Source: Rubrolithibacter sp043763625
GTDB taxonomy: Bacteria > Bacteroidota > Bacteroidia > Sphingobacteriales > Sphingobacteriaceae
Reading direction: 5' to 3'
Assembly (NCBI GenBank): GCA_043763625.1
Contig: JAYULL010000020.1
Span: 6,518 to 70,517 of the forward strand
DNA length: 64,000 nt
In this document: positions 26,905 to 35,935 of the stretch, piece by piece
Position numbering within the stretch: the stretch's first letter is position 1
Layout of the letters: each line of letters opens with the position of its first letter
Notes under the pieces: generated by a model
Told to the model about the DNA's origin: nothing
The model's input: the letters and a program-made list of their open reading frames with translations, nothing else
The model's database searches: none
Made by a program: the position numbers and the translations under genes

Positions 26905-28230
26905 ATGAATGCATTTCAAATTCGGGGCGGAAAACCTCTGCATGGAGAAATTATACCTCAAGGCGCCAAAAACGAAGCTCTACAAGTAATATCCGCAGTT
27001 CTGTTAACCAAAGAAAAGGTTACTATAAGCAACGTTCCGGATATCAAAGATGTTAATAAACTAATTGAGCTCTTAGGAGATTTAGGAGTAGTTGTTAACA
27101 GGACAAACAAAGACACTTACACTTTCGAGGCGAAAGGAATAAATCTTGAACATTTCCGGTCGGCCGAATTTAAGGCCAAAGGCGGCGGACTAAGGGGATC
27201 TATCATGATTTTAGGACCGCTTTTGGCTCGCTTCGGCAAAGCTTCAATACCAAAACCCGGAGGAGATAAAATAGGCCGCAGGCGATTAGACACGCATTTT
27301 CTAGGGTTCGAAAAATTGGGAGCAAAGTTTGACTACAACCCGGAAACCGGGTTTTTCAATGTCGACGCTACAAATCTTATCGGGACCTATATTTTATTAG
27401 ACGAAGCTTCTGTTACCGGAACCGCTAATGTGGTAATGGCAGCAGTATTAGCAAAAGGAACCACTACGATTTATAACGCCGCTTGCGAACCTTACTTACA
27501 ACAATTGTGTAAGATGCTGAACAGGATGGGTGCTAAAATTTCCGGCATCAGTTCTAATTTATTAACCATCAAAGGTGTAACGAAGTTGAGCGGTACAGAA
27601 CATCGCATGCTGCCGGACATGATTGAAATTGGTTCATTTATCGGCTTGGCGGCTATGACCGGTTCTGAAATCACAATAAAGAATGTACAATTCAAAGAGT
27701 TGGGAATAATTCCTGATGTATTTAGAAAGCTGGGTATCCAACTTGAACTTCGCGGCGACGATATTTTTATCCCGGCCCAACCACACTACGAAATAGAAAC
27801 GTTTATCGACGGTTCGATCATGACTATTGCCGATGCTCCTTGGCCCGGCTTTACTCCCGACCTGTTAAGCATTGTTTTAGTTGTGGCAACGCAAGCAAAA
27901 GGCAATGTTCTGATTCATCAAAAAATGTTTGAGAGCCGTTTATTCTTTGTGGATAAACTAATTGATATGGGTGCTCAAATCATCCTCTGTGACCCACACC
28001 GCGCAACGGTTATCGGATTGGATAAACAAGTAAAGCTTCGAGGTATCCAAATGACTTCGCCCGATATACGGGCCGGCGTTTCCTTATTAATTGCCGCACT
28101 TTCGGCAAGCGGAACTTCTATAATTCACAATATCGAACAGATAGAAAGAGGTTACCAACATATCGACGAAAGGCTTAAGGCTTTAGGAGCTGATATTGAA
28201 AGAATAGACGCGGTTCCGGCCGGTCACTAA
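26905..28230 (+). CDS. murA: UDP-N-acetylglucosamine 1-carboxyvinyltransferase, Asp variant
   Basis: 441-residue MurA, first committed step of peptidoglycan synthesis (transfer of enolpyruvate from PEP to UDP-GlcNAc). The start MNAFQIRGGKPLHGEI, the GAKNEALQ segment and SPDIRAGVSLLIAAL are typical. In the active-site loop the usual PGGC reads PGGD: Asp121, codon GAT at 27265-27267, followed by KIGRRRLDTH. The Cys is the residue alkylated by fosfomycin; Cys-to-Asp forms are known to be active and fosfomycin-resistant (mycobacterial and chlamydial MurA, the E. coli C115D mutant). It is co-transcribed with the DUF4290 gene. Confidence 0.95.
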   Translation: MNAFQIRGGKPLHGEIIPQGAKNEALQVISAVLLTKEKVTISNVPDIKDVNKLIELLGDLGVVVNRTNKDTYTFEAKGINLEHFRSAEFKAKGGGLRGSIMILGPLLARFGKASIPKPGGDKIGRRRLDTHFLGFEKLGAKFDYNPETGFFNVDATNLIGTYILLDEASVTGTANVVMAAVLAKGTTTIYNAACEPYLQQLCKMLNRMGAKISGISSNLLTIKGVTKLSGTEHRMLPDMIEIGSFIGLAAMTGSEITIKNVQFKELGIIPDVFRKLGIQLELRGDDIFIPAQPHYEIETFIDGSIMTIADAPWPGFTPDLLSIVLVVATQAKGNVLIHQKMFESRLFFVDKLIDMGAQIILCDPHRATVIGLDKQVKLRGIQMTSPDIRAGVSLLIAALSASGTSIIHNIEQIERGYQHIDERLKALGADIERIDAVPAGH

Positions 28231-28249
28231 CATTAGCGAGCCGTGCTTT

Positions 28250-29611
28250 TTATCCCGAAATCGCGTTAATAATATCGAACTGCGTTATGATCTCAATTTT
28301 ACCTACCGGATCTAATAATAAAACTGCGCTGTTTTCTTTATTAATAAGCGAAGATATTTTATCGAGCGAAGTATTTAAATCTACAAAAGGAAAAGGTGGA
28401 GTCATGATCTCAACAACTTTTTCCAACTTACTTGCCGGATTTTCCAACAAAGATTGTAGTATATCACTTTCGGTAATTTTACCAACAATATTACCGTGTT
28501 GAGTTACCGGAAGTTGGGAAATATTTAAAGTCTTGATTGTATTAATTGCTTCTATAATTGTTTTTTCGGCATCGATTGTTACAATTTCTTGCGGTTCTCT
28601 TCTTTCTAAAATGGATTTCGCTGTTAGTTTGTCGTCTTCTAAAAAACCGCGTTCTCTTAACCAATCTTCATTGTACATTTTAGCCATGTATCTCGAGCCG
28701 TGATCAGCGATTATTACAACTACTACATCGTCGTCTTTCAATCTATCTTTTAACTGAAGCAAGCCCGCAATAGCAGCACCGGCAGAGTTTCCGGCAAAAA
28801 TACCCTCCTTACGGGCAATTTCACGAGTCATTAAGGCAGCGTCTTTATCGGTTACTTTTTCAAATAAATCAATAAGGTTAAAATCAACGTTAGCCGGAAG
28901 AAAATCTTCCCCAATTCCTTCTGTTATGTAAGGATAAATTTCATTTTTATCAAAAATGAAGGTTTCCTTATATTTCTTAAAAACAGAGCCGTAGGTATCT
29001 ATGCCCCACACTTTGATACTGGGATTTCTTTCTTTAAGATATTTTCCGGCACCGGAAATTGTCCCTCCTGTTCCTACTCCTACTACCAAGTGTGTTATTT
29101 TTCCTTCGGTTTGCTTCCAAATTTCGGGTCCTGTTTGCTCATAATTAGCCTGCGAATTCGATAAATTATTATACTGATCAGGCTTCCAAGAATTTGGAAC
29201 TTCGCGTTCTAATCGAGAAGAAACCGAATAATACGAACGCGGGTCTTCCGGATCCACATTCGTAGGACATACAATTACTTCTGCCCCAAAAGCTCGAAGT
29301 GCATCTGTCTTTTCTTTCGACTGCTTATCCGTTGTGGTAAAAATGCATTTGTATCCTTTTATAACTGCCGCAATTGCCAAGCCCATCCCGGTGTTGCCTG
29401 ACGTCCCTTCTATAATCGTTCCGCCCGGCTTCAACAAGCCGGTCCTTTCAGCGTCTTCAATCATTTTAAGAGCCATTCGATCCTTTATTGAATTTCCGGG
29501 ATTGGTTGTTTCTATCTTGGCAAGAACAGTGCCCTTTACACCTTTAGTAATTCTGTTAAGCTTAACCAAAGGAGTGTTGCCGATAGTCTCAAGGATGTTA
29601 TTATACCACAT
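28250..29611 (-). CDS. Cystathionine beta-synthase
   Basis: 453 residues: a fold-type II PLP domain (1-330) with the Schiff-base lysine K43 in NPGNSIKDR and phosphate-binding GTGGTISGAG, then a tandem CBS-domain pair (about 340-450; SQLPVTQHGNIVGKITESD is one). The layout matches cystathionine beta-synthase and not plain cysteine synthase. The EGTSGNTGMGLAI substrate loop is present. The CBS pair probably binds a nucleotide or SAM; allostery in bacterial forms varies. It ends close to murA (convergent, 19 bases apart). Confidence 0.88.
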   Translation of the reverse strand: MWYNNILETIGNTPLVKLNRITKGVKGTVLAKIETTNPGNSIKDRMALKMIEDAERTGLLKPGGTIIEGTSGNTGMGLAIAAVIKGYKCIFTTTDKQSKEKTDALRAFGAEVIVCPTNVDPEDPRSYYSVSSRLEREVPNSWKPDQYNNLSNSQANYEQTGPEIWKQTEGKITHLVVGVGTGGTISGAGKYLKERNPSIKVWGIDTYGSVFKKYKETFIFDKNEIYPYITEGIGEDFLPANVDFNLIDLFEKVTDKDAALMTREIARKEGIFAGNSAGAAIAGLLQLKDRLKDDDVVVVIIADHGSRYMAKMYNEDWLRERGFLEDDKLTAKSILERREPQEIVTIDAEKTIIEAINTIKTLNISQLPVTQHGNIVGKITESDILQSLLENPASKLEKVVEIMTPPFPFVDLNTSLDKISSLINKENSAVLLLDPVGKIEIITQFDIINAISG

Positions 29612-29657
29612 AAAGCAAAGGTAAATATCTACTATAATCTACCAAAAAAGTAGTTTG

Positions 29658-30521
29658 TTAAAACTGGAGGTGCTTAACTGTTAACCCTTTATTAATTAGC
29701 TGTTTTAACGACTCAATTCCGATTTTTAAATGTGTTTCCACAAACCTTTCTGTTACTTTTGAGTCGCTTTCAGCAGTTTTAACCCCTTCCGGGATCATCG
29801 GTTGATCTGAAACCAAGAGTAGTGCGCCGGTAGGAATTTTATTAGAAAACCCGGCTGAAAAAATTGTTGCGGTTTCCATATCAATTGCCATTGCACGAAG
29901 AGATTTTAAATACTTTTTAAAAGACTTGTCGTGTTCCCATACGCGTCGGTTAGTTGTATAGACAGTTCCCGTCCAATAATCACGAGAATTATCCCTAATG
30001 GTGGTTGAAATAGCTTTCTGAAGTGCAAAAGATGGCAATGCCGGGACTTCCGGCGGAAAATAATCATTGGATGTACCCTCGCCTCTAATTGCCGCAATGG
30101 GGATAATTAAATCGCCGATGTTATTTTTCTTTTTCAATCCGCCGCACTTTCCTAAAAACAAAACAGCTTTAGGCTTAATCGCACTTAAAAGATCCATCAT
30201 GGTCGCGGCCAGCGGGCTACCCATCCCGAAATTTATAATAGTAATCCCGGCAGCCGATACACTTTGCATCGGTTTTTCCAAACCCATAATGGGAGCACTA
30301 TTGTGCCACTCAGAGAACAACTGAAGATATTTCGAGAAATTAGTCAGTAAAATAAAATCAGTGAAGTCGCCTAAAGGGCGGCCTGTATAACGAGGCAACC
30401 AATTTGTAACGATGTCACTTTTGCTTTTTAATCCTTTTTTTAACGGTGATTCTATTTCCTTTACTGCTTTGGCATGTTTAATAGTTTCGGGATCTTTCTT
30501 AACATCTTTTTCTTCGTTCAT
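29658..30521 (-). CDS. AMP nucleosidase
   Basis: 287-residue protein of the nucleoside phosphorylase superfamily, matching the short Bacteroidota AMP nucleosidase form (E. coli Amn is about 480). It would split AMP into adenine and ribose 5-phosphate. Diagnostic stretches are INFGMGSPLAATMMDLLS, FLGKCGGLKKKNNIGD, and the C-terminal AIDMETATIFSAGF with LLLVSDQPM. The first about 30 residues are charged and extra. It lies downstream of clpX, separated by a strong terminator, so it probably has its own promoter. Confidence 0.88.
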   Translation of the reverse strand: MNEEKDVKKDPETIKHAKAVKEIESPLKKGLKSKSDIVTNWLPRYTGRPLGDFTDFILLTNFSKYLQLFSEWHNSAPIMGLEKPMQSVSAAGITIINFGMGSPLAATMMDLLSAIKPKAVLFLGKCGGLKKKNNIGDLIIPIAAIRGEGTSNDYFPPEVPALPSFALQKAISTTIRDNSRDYWTGTVYTTNRRVWEHDKSFKKYLKSLRAMAIDMETATIFSAGFSNKIPTGALLLVSDQPMIPEGVKTAESDSKVTERFVETHLKIGIESLKQLINKGLTVKHLQF

Positions 30522-30536
30522 AAAACGTATAACAAC

Positions 30537-30566
30537 AAAAAACCCCGAATTTCTTCGGGGTTTTAT
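30537..30566 (-). terminator. Intrinsic terminator of tig-clpP-clpX
   Basis: On the minus strand AAAACCCCGAA and TTCGGGGTTTT form an 11-bp perfect stem with a four-base loop, followed by T-rich sequence. It directly follows the clpX stop. Confidence 0.88.
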
Positions 30567-31808
30567 TTAAGCAACTTTTAATTTTTTCAAATCAGATTTA
30601 GCAAACTTTTCCATCGCGTAATCTAAAGTAATATCGAGTTCTTTGCTGTGATGTTTATCTGTGGGAACTTCAAACATTGCGTCAATCATTATTGCTTCAC
30701 AGATTGAACGCAATCCCCTCGCTCCTAACTTAAATTCCATAGCTTTATCTACAATGAACTCAAAAACTTCTTTATCAAAGCTAAGTTTGACGTTTTCGTA
30801 TTCAAACAGCTTCTTATACTGTTTAGTTAAAGAATTTTTAGGCTCTGTTAAAATATTAAGAAGAGCGGTTCGATCCAGCGGATTTAAATGTGTTATGACC
30901 GGCAAGCGACCTATTAATTCCGGAATTAATCCGAAAGAACGTAAATCTTGCGGCGTAATGTATTTATAAAGATTTTTCAAGTCGATGTTGTCATCTTCTT
31001 TTTTAATCTTGTAACCTACAGTTTGAGTACGCAAACGATTAGCAATTTTCTTTTCTATACCGTCGAAAGCTCCGCCACAGATAAACAAGATATTGTTTGT
31101 ATTAACAGCTATCATCTTTTGGTCTGGATGTTTACGACCACCTTGAGGCGGAACATTAACGACAGTACCCTCTAATATTTTAAGCAATGCCTGCTGAACG
31201 CCTTCTCCGGAGACATCACGGGTGATTGAAGGATTATCACTTTTACGAGCAATCTTATCCACCTCATCAATATAAACAATACCTCGCTCGGCGGAAGTAA
31301 CGTCATAATCGGCAGCTTGAAGCAAGCGCGTTAAGATACTTTCAACATCTTCGCCTACATAACCTGCTTCGGTTAAAACAGTCGCATCGCAAATACAAAA
31401 CGGAACGTGAAGAACCTTGGCGATTGTTTTTGCTAAAAGTGTTTTCCCCGTACCGGTTTCCCCGACCATTATTATGTTTGATTTTTCAATCTCAACTTCG
31501 TCTTTTTCTATTTTTTGATTAAGACGTTTATAGTGATTGTAAACCGCTACCGCAAGGATTTTTTTTGCTTCATCTTGCCCGATCACATACTGATCCAAAT
31601 GCGATTTAATTTCGGTAGGCTTTAAAAGAGTTAAAGCTGTTTGAGATCCTTTATTTTTACGAGTAGCAAGTTCTTCAGATAAAATCTGATTAGCTTGGGC
31701 AACACATTTATCACAAATGTGAGCATCCAGTCCCGCAATTAGCATTAAAGTATCTTGCTTACCCGACCCGCAAAACGAGCATTTAATATCTTTCGAATTT
31801 TTACTCAT
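30567..31808 (-). CDS. clpX: ATP-dependent Clp protease ATP-binding subunit ClpX
   Basis: 413-residue AAA+ unfoldase. The N-terminal zinc-binding domain has Cys10, Cys13, Cys32 and Cys35; Walker A is GETGTGKT at 116-123, and Walker B includes IVYIDEVDKI. The ClpP-contacting loop, IGF in E. coli, seems to read VGY here (RTQTVGYK). It overlaps the clpP stop region by eight bases and is last in the tig-clpP-clpX order that is conserved across bacteria. A strong terminator follows. Confidence 0.97.
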   Translation of the reverse strand: MSKNSKDIKCSFCGSGKQDTLMLIAGLDAHICDKCVAQANQILSEELATRKNKGSQTALTLLKPTEIKSHLDQYVIGQDEAKKILAVAVYNHYKRLNQKIEKDEVEIEKSNIIMVGETGTGKTLLAKTIAKVLHVPFCICDATVLTEAGYVGEDVESILTRLLQAADYDVTSAERGIVYIDEVDKIARKSDNPSITRDVSGEGVQQALLKILEGTVVNVPPQGGRKHPDQKMIAVNTNNILFICGGAFDGIEKKIANRLRTQTVGYKIKKEDDNIDLKNLYKYITPQDLRSFGLIPELIGRLPVITHLNPLDRTALLNILTEPKNSLTKQYKKLFEYENVKLSFDKEVFEFIVDKAMEFKLGARGLRSICEAIMIDAMFEVPTDKHHSKELDITLDYAMEKFAKSDLKKLKVA

Positions 31809-32508
31809 TATTTTTACCCTCTTTATTGCTAAGTACTTCGTCTATCATTCCGAAATCTTTAGCTTCTTGGGCAATCATCCAGTAGTCACGATCTGAAGCA
31901 TCATGCACTTTTTGATAATCCTGGCCGCTGTGATTCGAAATAATATCGTACAATTCCTTTTTCAATTTTAAAATTTCCCTTGCGGTGATTTCAATATCCG
32001 AAGCCTGTCCTTGTACTCCTCCAAGCGGTTGATGAATCATCACTCTTGAATGAGTTAAAGCAGCTCTTTTTCCGGCAGCTCCTGCACACAACAAAACCGC
32101 TGCCATTGATGCTGCCATGCCTGTACAAATGGTAGCAACATCAGGAGCTATAAATTGCATAGTATCATAAATACCCAAACCTGCATAAACCGAGCCTCCC
32201 GGTGAATTTATATATATTTGAATATCGCGTTTTGCATCCGTTGATTGCAGAAATAACAACTGAGCTTGGATGATGTTCGCGTTATTATCATAAATCGCAT
32301 CACCTAAAAAAATGATTCTATCCATCATTAAACGAGAGAAAACATCCATCTGAGCTACATTTAACTGACGCTCTTCAATAATATAAGGAGTCATTCCCAT
32401 CGGAATAGCACTTTTTTCTATTCGTGATATAAAGCCGTCAACATGTTGGCTTCCTATGCGGTGATGTTTTACAGCATATTTCCGAAATTCGTTTTTATCA
32501 ATATTCAT
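31801..32508 (-). CDS. clpP: ATP-dependent Clp protease proteolytic subunit ClpP
   Basis: 235-residue serine peptidase. The ATG at 32508 is chosen over the in-frame ATG at 32517 (three residues longer); either is possible. Catalytic Ser134 lies in TGMAASMAAV and His159 in SRVMIHQPLGG. INSPGGSVYAG is the oxyanion/handle region. There are about 20 more N-terminal residues than in E. coli ClpP, perhaps a propeptide. It assembles with ClpX, which overlaps it by eight bases. Confidence 0.96.
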   Translation of the reverse strand: MNIDKNEFRKYAVKHHRIGSQHVDGFISRIEKSAIPMGMTPYIIEERQLNVAQMDVFSRLMMDRIIFLGDAIYDNNANIIQAQLLFLQSTDAKRDIQIYINSPGGSVYAGLGIYDTMQFIAPDVATICTGMAASMAAVLLCAGAAGKRAALTHSRVMIHQPLGGVQGQASDIEITAREILKLKKELYDIISNHSGQDYQKVHDASDRDYWMIAQEAKDFGMIDEVLSNKEGKNNE

Positions 32509-32554
32509 GAAAATCAATTAATTTATTAATACTAAGTTATCTTCTATAATGTTT

Positions 32555-32580
32555 CAACTTGTCAAATTTTAGTCAAGTTG
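32555..32580. promoter_or_regulatory. Perfect inverted repeat between tig and clpP
   Basis: CAACTTG, 12 bases, CAAGTTG. It lies in the 90-base gap between tig and clpP, without a T-tract, so it looks more like an operator or RNA-processing site than a terminator. This is weak evidence, from symmetry only. Confidence 0.3.
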
Positions 32581-32598
32581 CCCGCCAACAAAATAACT

Positions 32599-33945
32599 TT
32601 AACTTAACTCTAGAAACTTATTGTACTCGATTTCCTGCCTGTCTAAAGTAACAACCGTTTTCAGGTATTCAAATACTTTTTGAGCCTTTACCTCTTCAAA
32701 AATTTTATTTGCGTTTTCTTTATTTTGCAAAAACTGAACGGTGTACTGCCCCAATTGTTCCTCGGCTACGGGTTGCGGGCTATAAATTCTAAATTGAGCG
32801 TCTAACCTTAGTTTTGCAGTTTGAAATACATCTTCGTATTTAACTTCAACATTGTTTTGTTTAATGATTTTATTCTCTATTAAGGTCCACTTTAGGTTTT
32901 GAGCAAAATCGTTGTACCCTTTTTCTAAGTCGTCTTGGCTCAAGTTTTCGTTGGTTGCTTTCAACCAACGTTTTAAGAACTCGTCGGGCAACTCAAATTT
33001 TACTTTATCAAGAATAATTTTGTACAAATCATTTTGAAGTTTTTGCTCGGAATTCTGAACCATCATATCTTCAAGTTCCTTAATGATTCTGGCTTTAAAT
33101 TCTTCTTCGGTTGTCACCTCTCCCCCACCGAATAATTTATCAAAGAACTCTTGATTTAAATCTCCTTCTTCAAGGCGATTGACATTCTTAACCATCAGTT
33201 GAAACGTCGATTTTAAATCGGCCGCATCTTCTTCGTTTATGTTAAGTAGTTTAGAAATCTGAGCAGCATCTCCGGCGAAAGCTTTTGTTACGTCGAATAT
33301 TAGAACATCATCTTTCTTTAACCCAATGAGCGATTTTTTAATCTCCTCGTCTTTAATTAAATCTAAACGAATAGAAGCTTTGTCATTCGCAATTCCACCC
33401 TCAAAAATAGAACCGGCAGCTGAAAGTTGTTTTAACTCTGTAAATAAAACATCGCCTTCTGCCGAAACGTCGGGATTTGTCATTTTACCATAACTCTTAC
33501 GAAGATTTTTAATTCGTGAAGCTAATGTTTCCTCGTCAACTTTTATGTCAAATGAAATTACATTGTCAGAAGAAGAAACGTTAACATTAAATTCAGGTGC
33601 TAAACCTAGCTCATAGTTAAACTCAAACTCGTCGGTATAATCCCAATTAAATTCCTTTTCGTCGGGTTTTGGCAAAGGTTGTCCCAAAACTTCAATTTTG
33701 TTGTCGGTTAGATAACTATTCAAACTTTCGCTAAGCATGGTGTTGATTTGATCAACCAAAATACTCTTACCGTACATTCTTTTTATGTGTGAAGGAGGGA
33801 CCATTCCGGGCCGAAAACCCGGTATTTTTGCCTTTTTTGCTTGGTCTTTAATTGCCTTTTCAACTCGCTCGGTATAATCTTCCGGTTTGATCTTTACAGT
33901 AACCACCGAATTCAAGGTATCGATTTTCTCCTGTGTGATATTCAT
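32599..33945 (-). CDS. tig: Trigger factor
   Basis: 448-residue ribosome-associated chaperone. The N-terminal ribosome-binding domain holds the signature IPGFRPGMVPPSHIKRMYG (E. coli: GFRxGxxP); the middle PPIase-like domain (about 155-250) is diverged; the C-terminal arm is helical. It is first of the tig-clpP-clpX cluster. The ATG at 33945 begins MNITQEKIDTLNSVVTVKI, the normal N terminus. Confidence 0.94.
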   Translation of the reverse strand: MNITQEKIDTLNSVVTVKIKPEDYTERVEKAIKDQAKKAKIPGFRPGMVPPSHIKRMYGKSILVDQINTMLSESLNSYLTDNKIEVLGQPLPKPDEKEFNWDYTDEFEFNYELGLAPEFNVNVSSSDNVISFDIKVDEETLASRIKNLRKSYGKMTNPDVSAEGDVLFTELKQLSAAGSIFEGGIANDKASIRLDLIKDEEIKKSLIGLKKDDVLIFDVTKAFAGDAAQISKLLNINEEDAADLKSTFQLMVKNVNRLEEGDLNQEFFDKLFGGGEVTTEEEFKARIIKELEDMMVQNSEQKLQNDLYKIILDKVKFELPDEFLKRWLKATNENLSQDDLEKGYNDFAQNLKWTLIENKIIKQNNVEVKYEDVFQTAKLRLDAQFRIYSPQPVAEEQLGQYTVQFLQNKENANKIFEEVKAQKVFEYLKTVVTLDRQEIEYNKFLELS

Positions 33946-33974
33946 TTTGATATTTATTACTTTAGCCTTTATAC

Positions 33975-34005
33975 AAAAATTCCCCCCGAAAATATCCGGG
34001 GGGAA
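33975..34005 (-). terminator. Intrinsic terminator of tRNA-Leu
   Basis: On the minus strand TTCCCCCCG and CGGGGGGAA form a perfect 9-bp stem with an eight-base loop, followed by TTTTTG. It begins five bases past the tRNA 3' end and lies upstream of tig, so it isolates the tRNA transcript. Confidence 0.85.
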
Positions 34006-34009
34006 GGTG

Positions 34010-34091
34010 TGCGGAAGAAGGGACTCGAACCCCCACGCCTCGCGGCGCCAGATCCTAAGTCTGGTGCGGCTACCAATTACGCCACTTCCGC
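34010..34091 (-). tRNA. tRNA-Leu (anticodon TAG)
   Basis: 82-base class II tRNA. The acceptor stem GCGGAAG pairs with CTTCCGC. The D-arm contains AATTGGTAG, the anticodon loop CTTAGGA gives anticodon TAG (reads CUA/CUN), and a long variable arm (CGCCGCGAGGCG) is typical of leucine. The T-loop is TTCGAGT. CCA is not encoded. A promoter lies upstream and a terminator immediately downstream. Confidence 0.95.
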
Positions 34092-34116
34092 ATCGAGCTT
34101 TTACTTATTTGGTCGG

Positions 34117-34146
34117 CAAAAATACAGTTTTTTCTAAAAGGACAAA
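34117..34146 (-). promoter_or_regulatory. Promoter of tRNA-Leu
   Basis: On the minus strand TTTG (34146-34143), 18 bases, TATTTTTG (34124-34117). This is a good -33/-7 pair 26 bases upstream of the mature tRNA 5' end. Confidence 0.6.
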
Positions 34147-34342
34147 GGGAAATGTTAGGAAATTATTTTTTTATACTACCCTTAAAAGAATACAAAAATG
34201 TATCCTTCCGGCACAAAATTCCGGCACTAAATATAAGACAGCAATTTCTGCTCCCCATGGTGCAAGAAAAAAATAAATGTTTCTGTGATTTGGGGAAGTA
34301 AGAACTTCCCTTCAAATTGGCCGGTAACCTTCCCGCAAGAGC

Positions 34343-35935
34343 TTAAGTTCTTTTTACCAGCCGACCAATAGTTTGATGGAGCGCTATTAAATCAATAGGC
34401 TTACTTAGTATTGCAGAGGCACCGGCAGCTCTGGCAGCTTTAGCTTCTTCTTCCATCACATTTGCAGACAGTGAAATGATTGGGATATCAGCTTTACCTT
34501 CAACCCTTCCGGATCTTATCAAACGCATAGACTCATGCCCATTCATAACCGGCATATGCGTATCCATTAAAATCAGATCGTAATGTTTATCTTTTAATTT
34601 ATGAAGAACTTTTTCGCCATCGTCCACTGCATCAACGGTGATATTCCAATTGCTTAATATTTTTTTGATCATAAATTGGTTGATCATATTATCTTCTGCG
34701 AGTAAGGCATGCAGGCTCTCAAATTTGACAAGTACCGACTCCGAAGGCTTTTTTTCCTCGATTGCTTCTCGAGAAACAACCGGATAAACATTAACGAACG
34801 AAAACGTACTGCCTTTACCTAATTCACTCTCTACTTCAAGATTACCGCCTTTAAGCTCGGCTAATTTTTTTACGATAGATAATCCGAGCCCTGTACCGCC
34901 AAATTTTTGGGCGGTTTCGTCCTCAGCTTGCTCGAAAGATTCAAAAATTCTATTAATCCTTTCAGGAGCTATTCCGATTCCGGAATCTTTTACCGAAAAT
35001 TTAATTTCAACTTCTTCCCCCTTATCTGCCAAAACTTTAACCTCTAAAGTAACTTCGCCTTGTTCTGTAAACTTAATGGCATTGCTTAGTAAATTCATTA
35101 GTATTTGGTTCAACCGCAGTGAATCAGCCATCACCAAAGCGGGAATATTAGGATCAACCTCAACCTTCAAGTCGATCTTCTTTTCGTTAGCCCTAAAGCT
35201 GAGCAAATCAATAACAGACCCGGCTATTTTATTAATAGAAGTTTCTGAACGAACAATTTTAAACTTACCTGCTTCAATTTTTGAAATATCAAGAATATCG
35301 TTTATAACACCCAAAAGGGATTGGGAAGATATCTCTAACAAGTTGATGAGATTATTTTGCTCATCATCTAAAGAGGTATTTTTCAGTAAATGCGATAAAC
35401 CTAAAATACCGTTAATAGGCGTGCGAATTTCGTGGCTCATGTTTGCCAAAAAATTCTCTTTAATTCTTTTTGCTTGTTCAGCCTGCTCCTTGGCTCTTAT
35501 TAGTTCAATTTGATATTTTTCGAGCTCCAGGTTTTTTTGTTTTACTTCGCGTTGGGCCGTAATAAGCTGCAAAAAAGAATCTACTTTAGCTGAGGTTAAA
35601 ACAGGATCCAATGGTTTATACAGGTAATCTACCGCCCCGGCAGTTAGGCCCTTGACGGCGTATTTTGTTTCTTTAGAAATTGCAGTAACAAAAATTACCA
35701 AAATATCCTTTGTTCGCGGATTGCTTTTTAAAATATCAACCAGTTCAAATCCGTCCATTTCCGGCATTTGAACATCAACAAGTGCAATGGCGATATCTTG
35801 CTCCCAACATATTTTAAGTGCTTCGTTAGGAGATGTTGTAGTAATAAGATTTACTTCTTTCCCCGCCAGCAAAGCCTCCAACGCGATGATATTTTCGTAT
35901 CGGTCGTCAACAATCAAAACATTTATGTTATCCAT
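34343..35935 (-). CDS. Hybrid histidine kinase (REC-HisKA-HATPase-REC)
   Basis: 530-residue soluble kinase without membrane segments. An N-terminal receiver (about 5-120) has its phospho-Asp at D54 in ALVDVQMPEMDG. A coiled linker follows, then HisKA with His168 in ANMSHEIRTP, HATPase (about 275-395; DSGIGIAPE, GGTGLGLSI), and a C-terminal receiver (about 410-525) with LILMDTHMPVMNG. It is the last gene of a four-gene operon and overlaps cheB by 13 bases. The front receiver suggests it takes phosphate from, or is controlled by, the first kinase. No output domain is present. Confidence 0.93.
   Translation of the reverse strand: MDNINVLIVDDRYENIIALEALLAGKEVNLITTTSPNEALKICWEQDIAIALVDVQMPEMDGFELVDILKSNPRTKDILVIFVTAISKETKYAVKGLTAGAVDYLYKPLDPVLTSAKVDSFLQLITAQREVKQKNLELEKYQIELIRAKEQAEQAKRIKENFLANMSHEIRTPINGILGLSHLLKNTSLDDEQNNLINLLEISSQSLLGVINDILDISKIEAGKFKIVRSETSINKIAGSVIDLLSFRANEKKIDLKVEVDPNIPALVMADSLRLNQILMNLLSNAIKFTEQGEVTLEVKVLADKGEEVEIKFSVKDSGIGIAPERINRIFESFEQAEDETAQKFGGTGLGLSIVKKLAELKGGNLEVESELGKGSTFSFVNVYPVVSREAIEEKKPSESVLVKFESLHALLAEDNMINQFMIKKILSNWNITVDAVDDGEKVLHKLKDKHYDLILMDTHMPVMNGHESMRLIRSGRVEGKADIPIISLSANVMEEEAKAARAAGASAILSKPIDLIALHQTIGRLVKRT

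Noticed and set aside
34293..34310. GGGAAGT-AAGA-ACTTCCC hairpin as terminator of the kinase operon
   Set aside because: It lacks a T-tract on the minus strand, so termination there is not supported.
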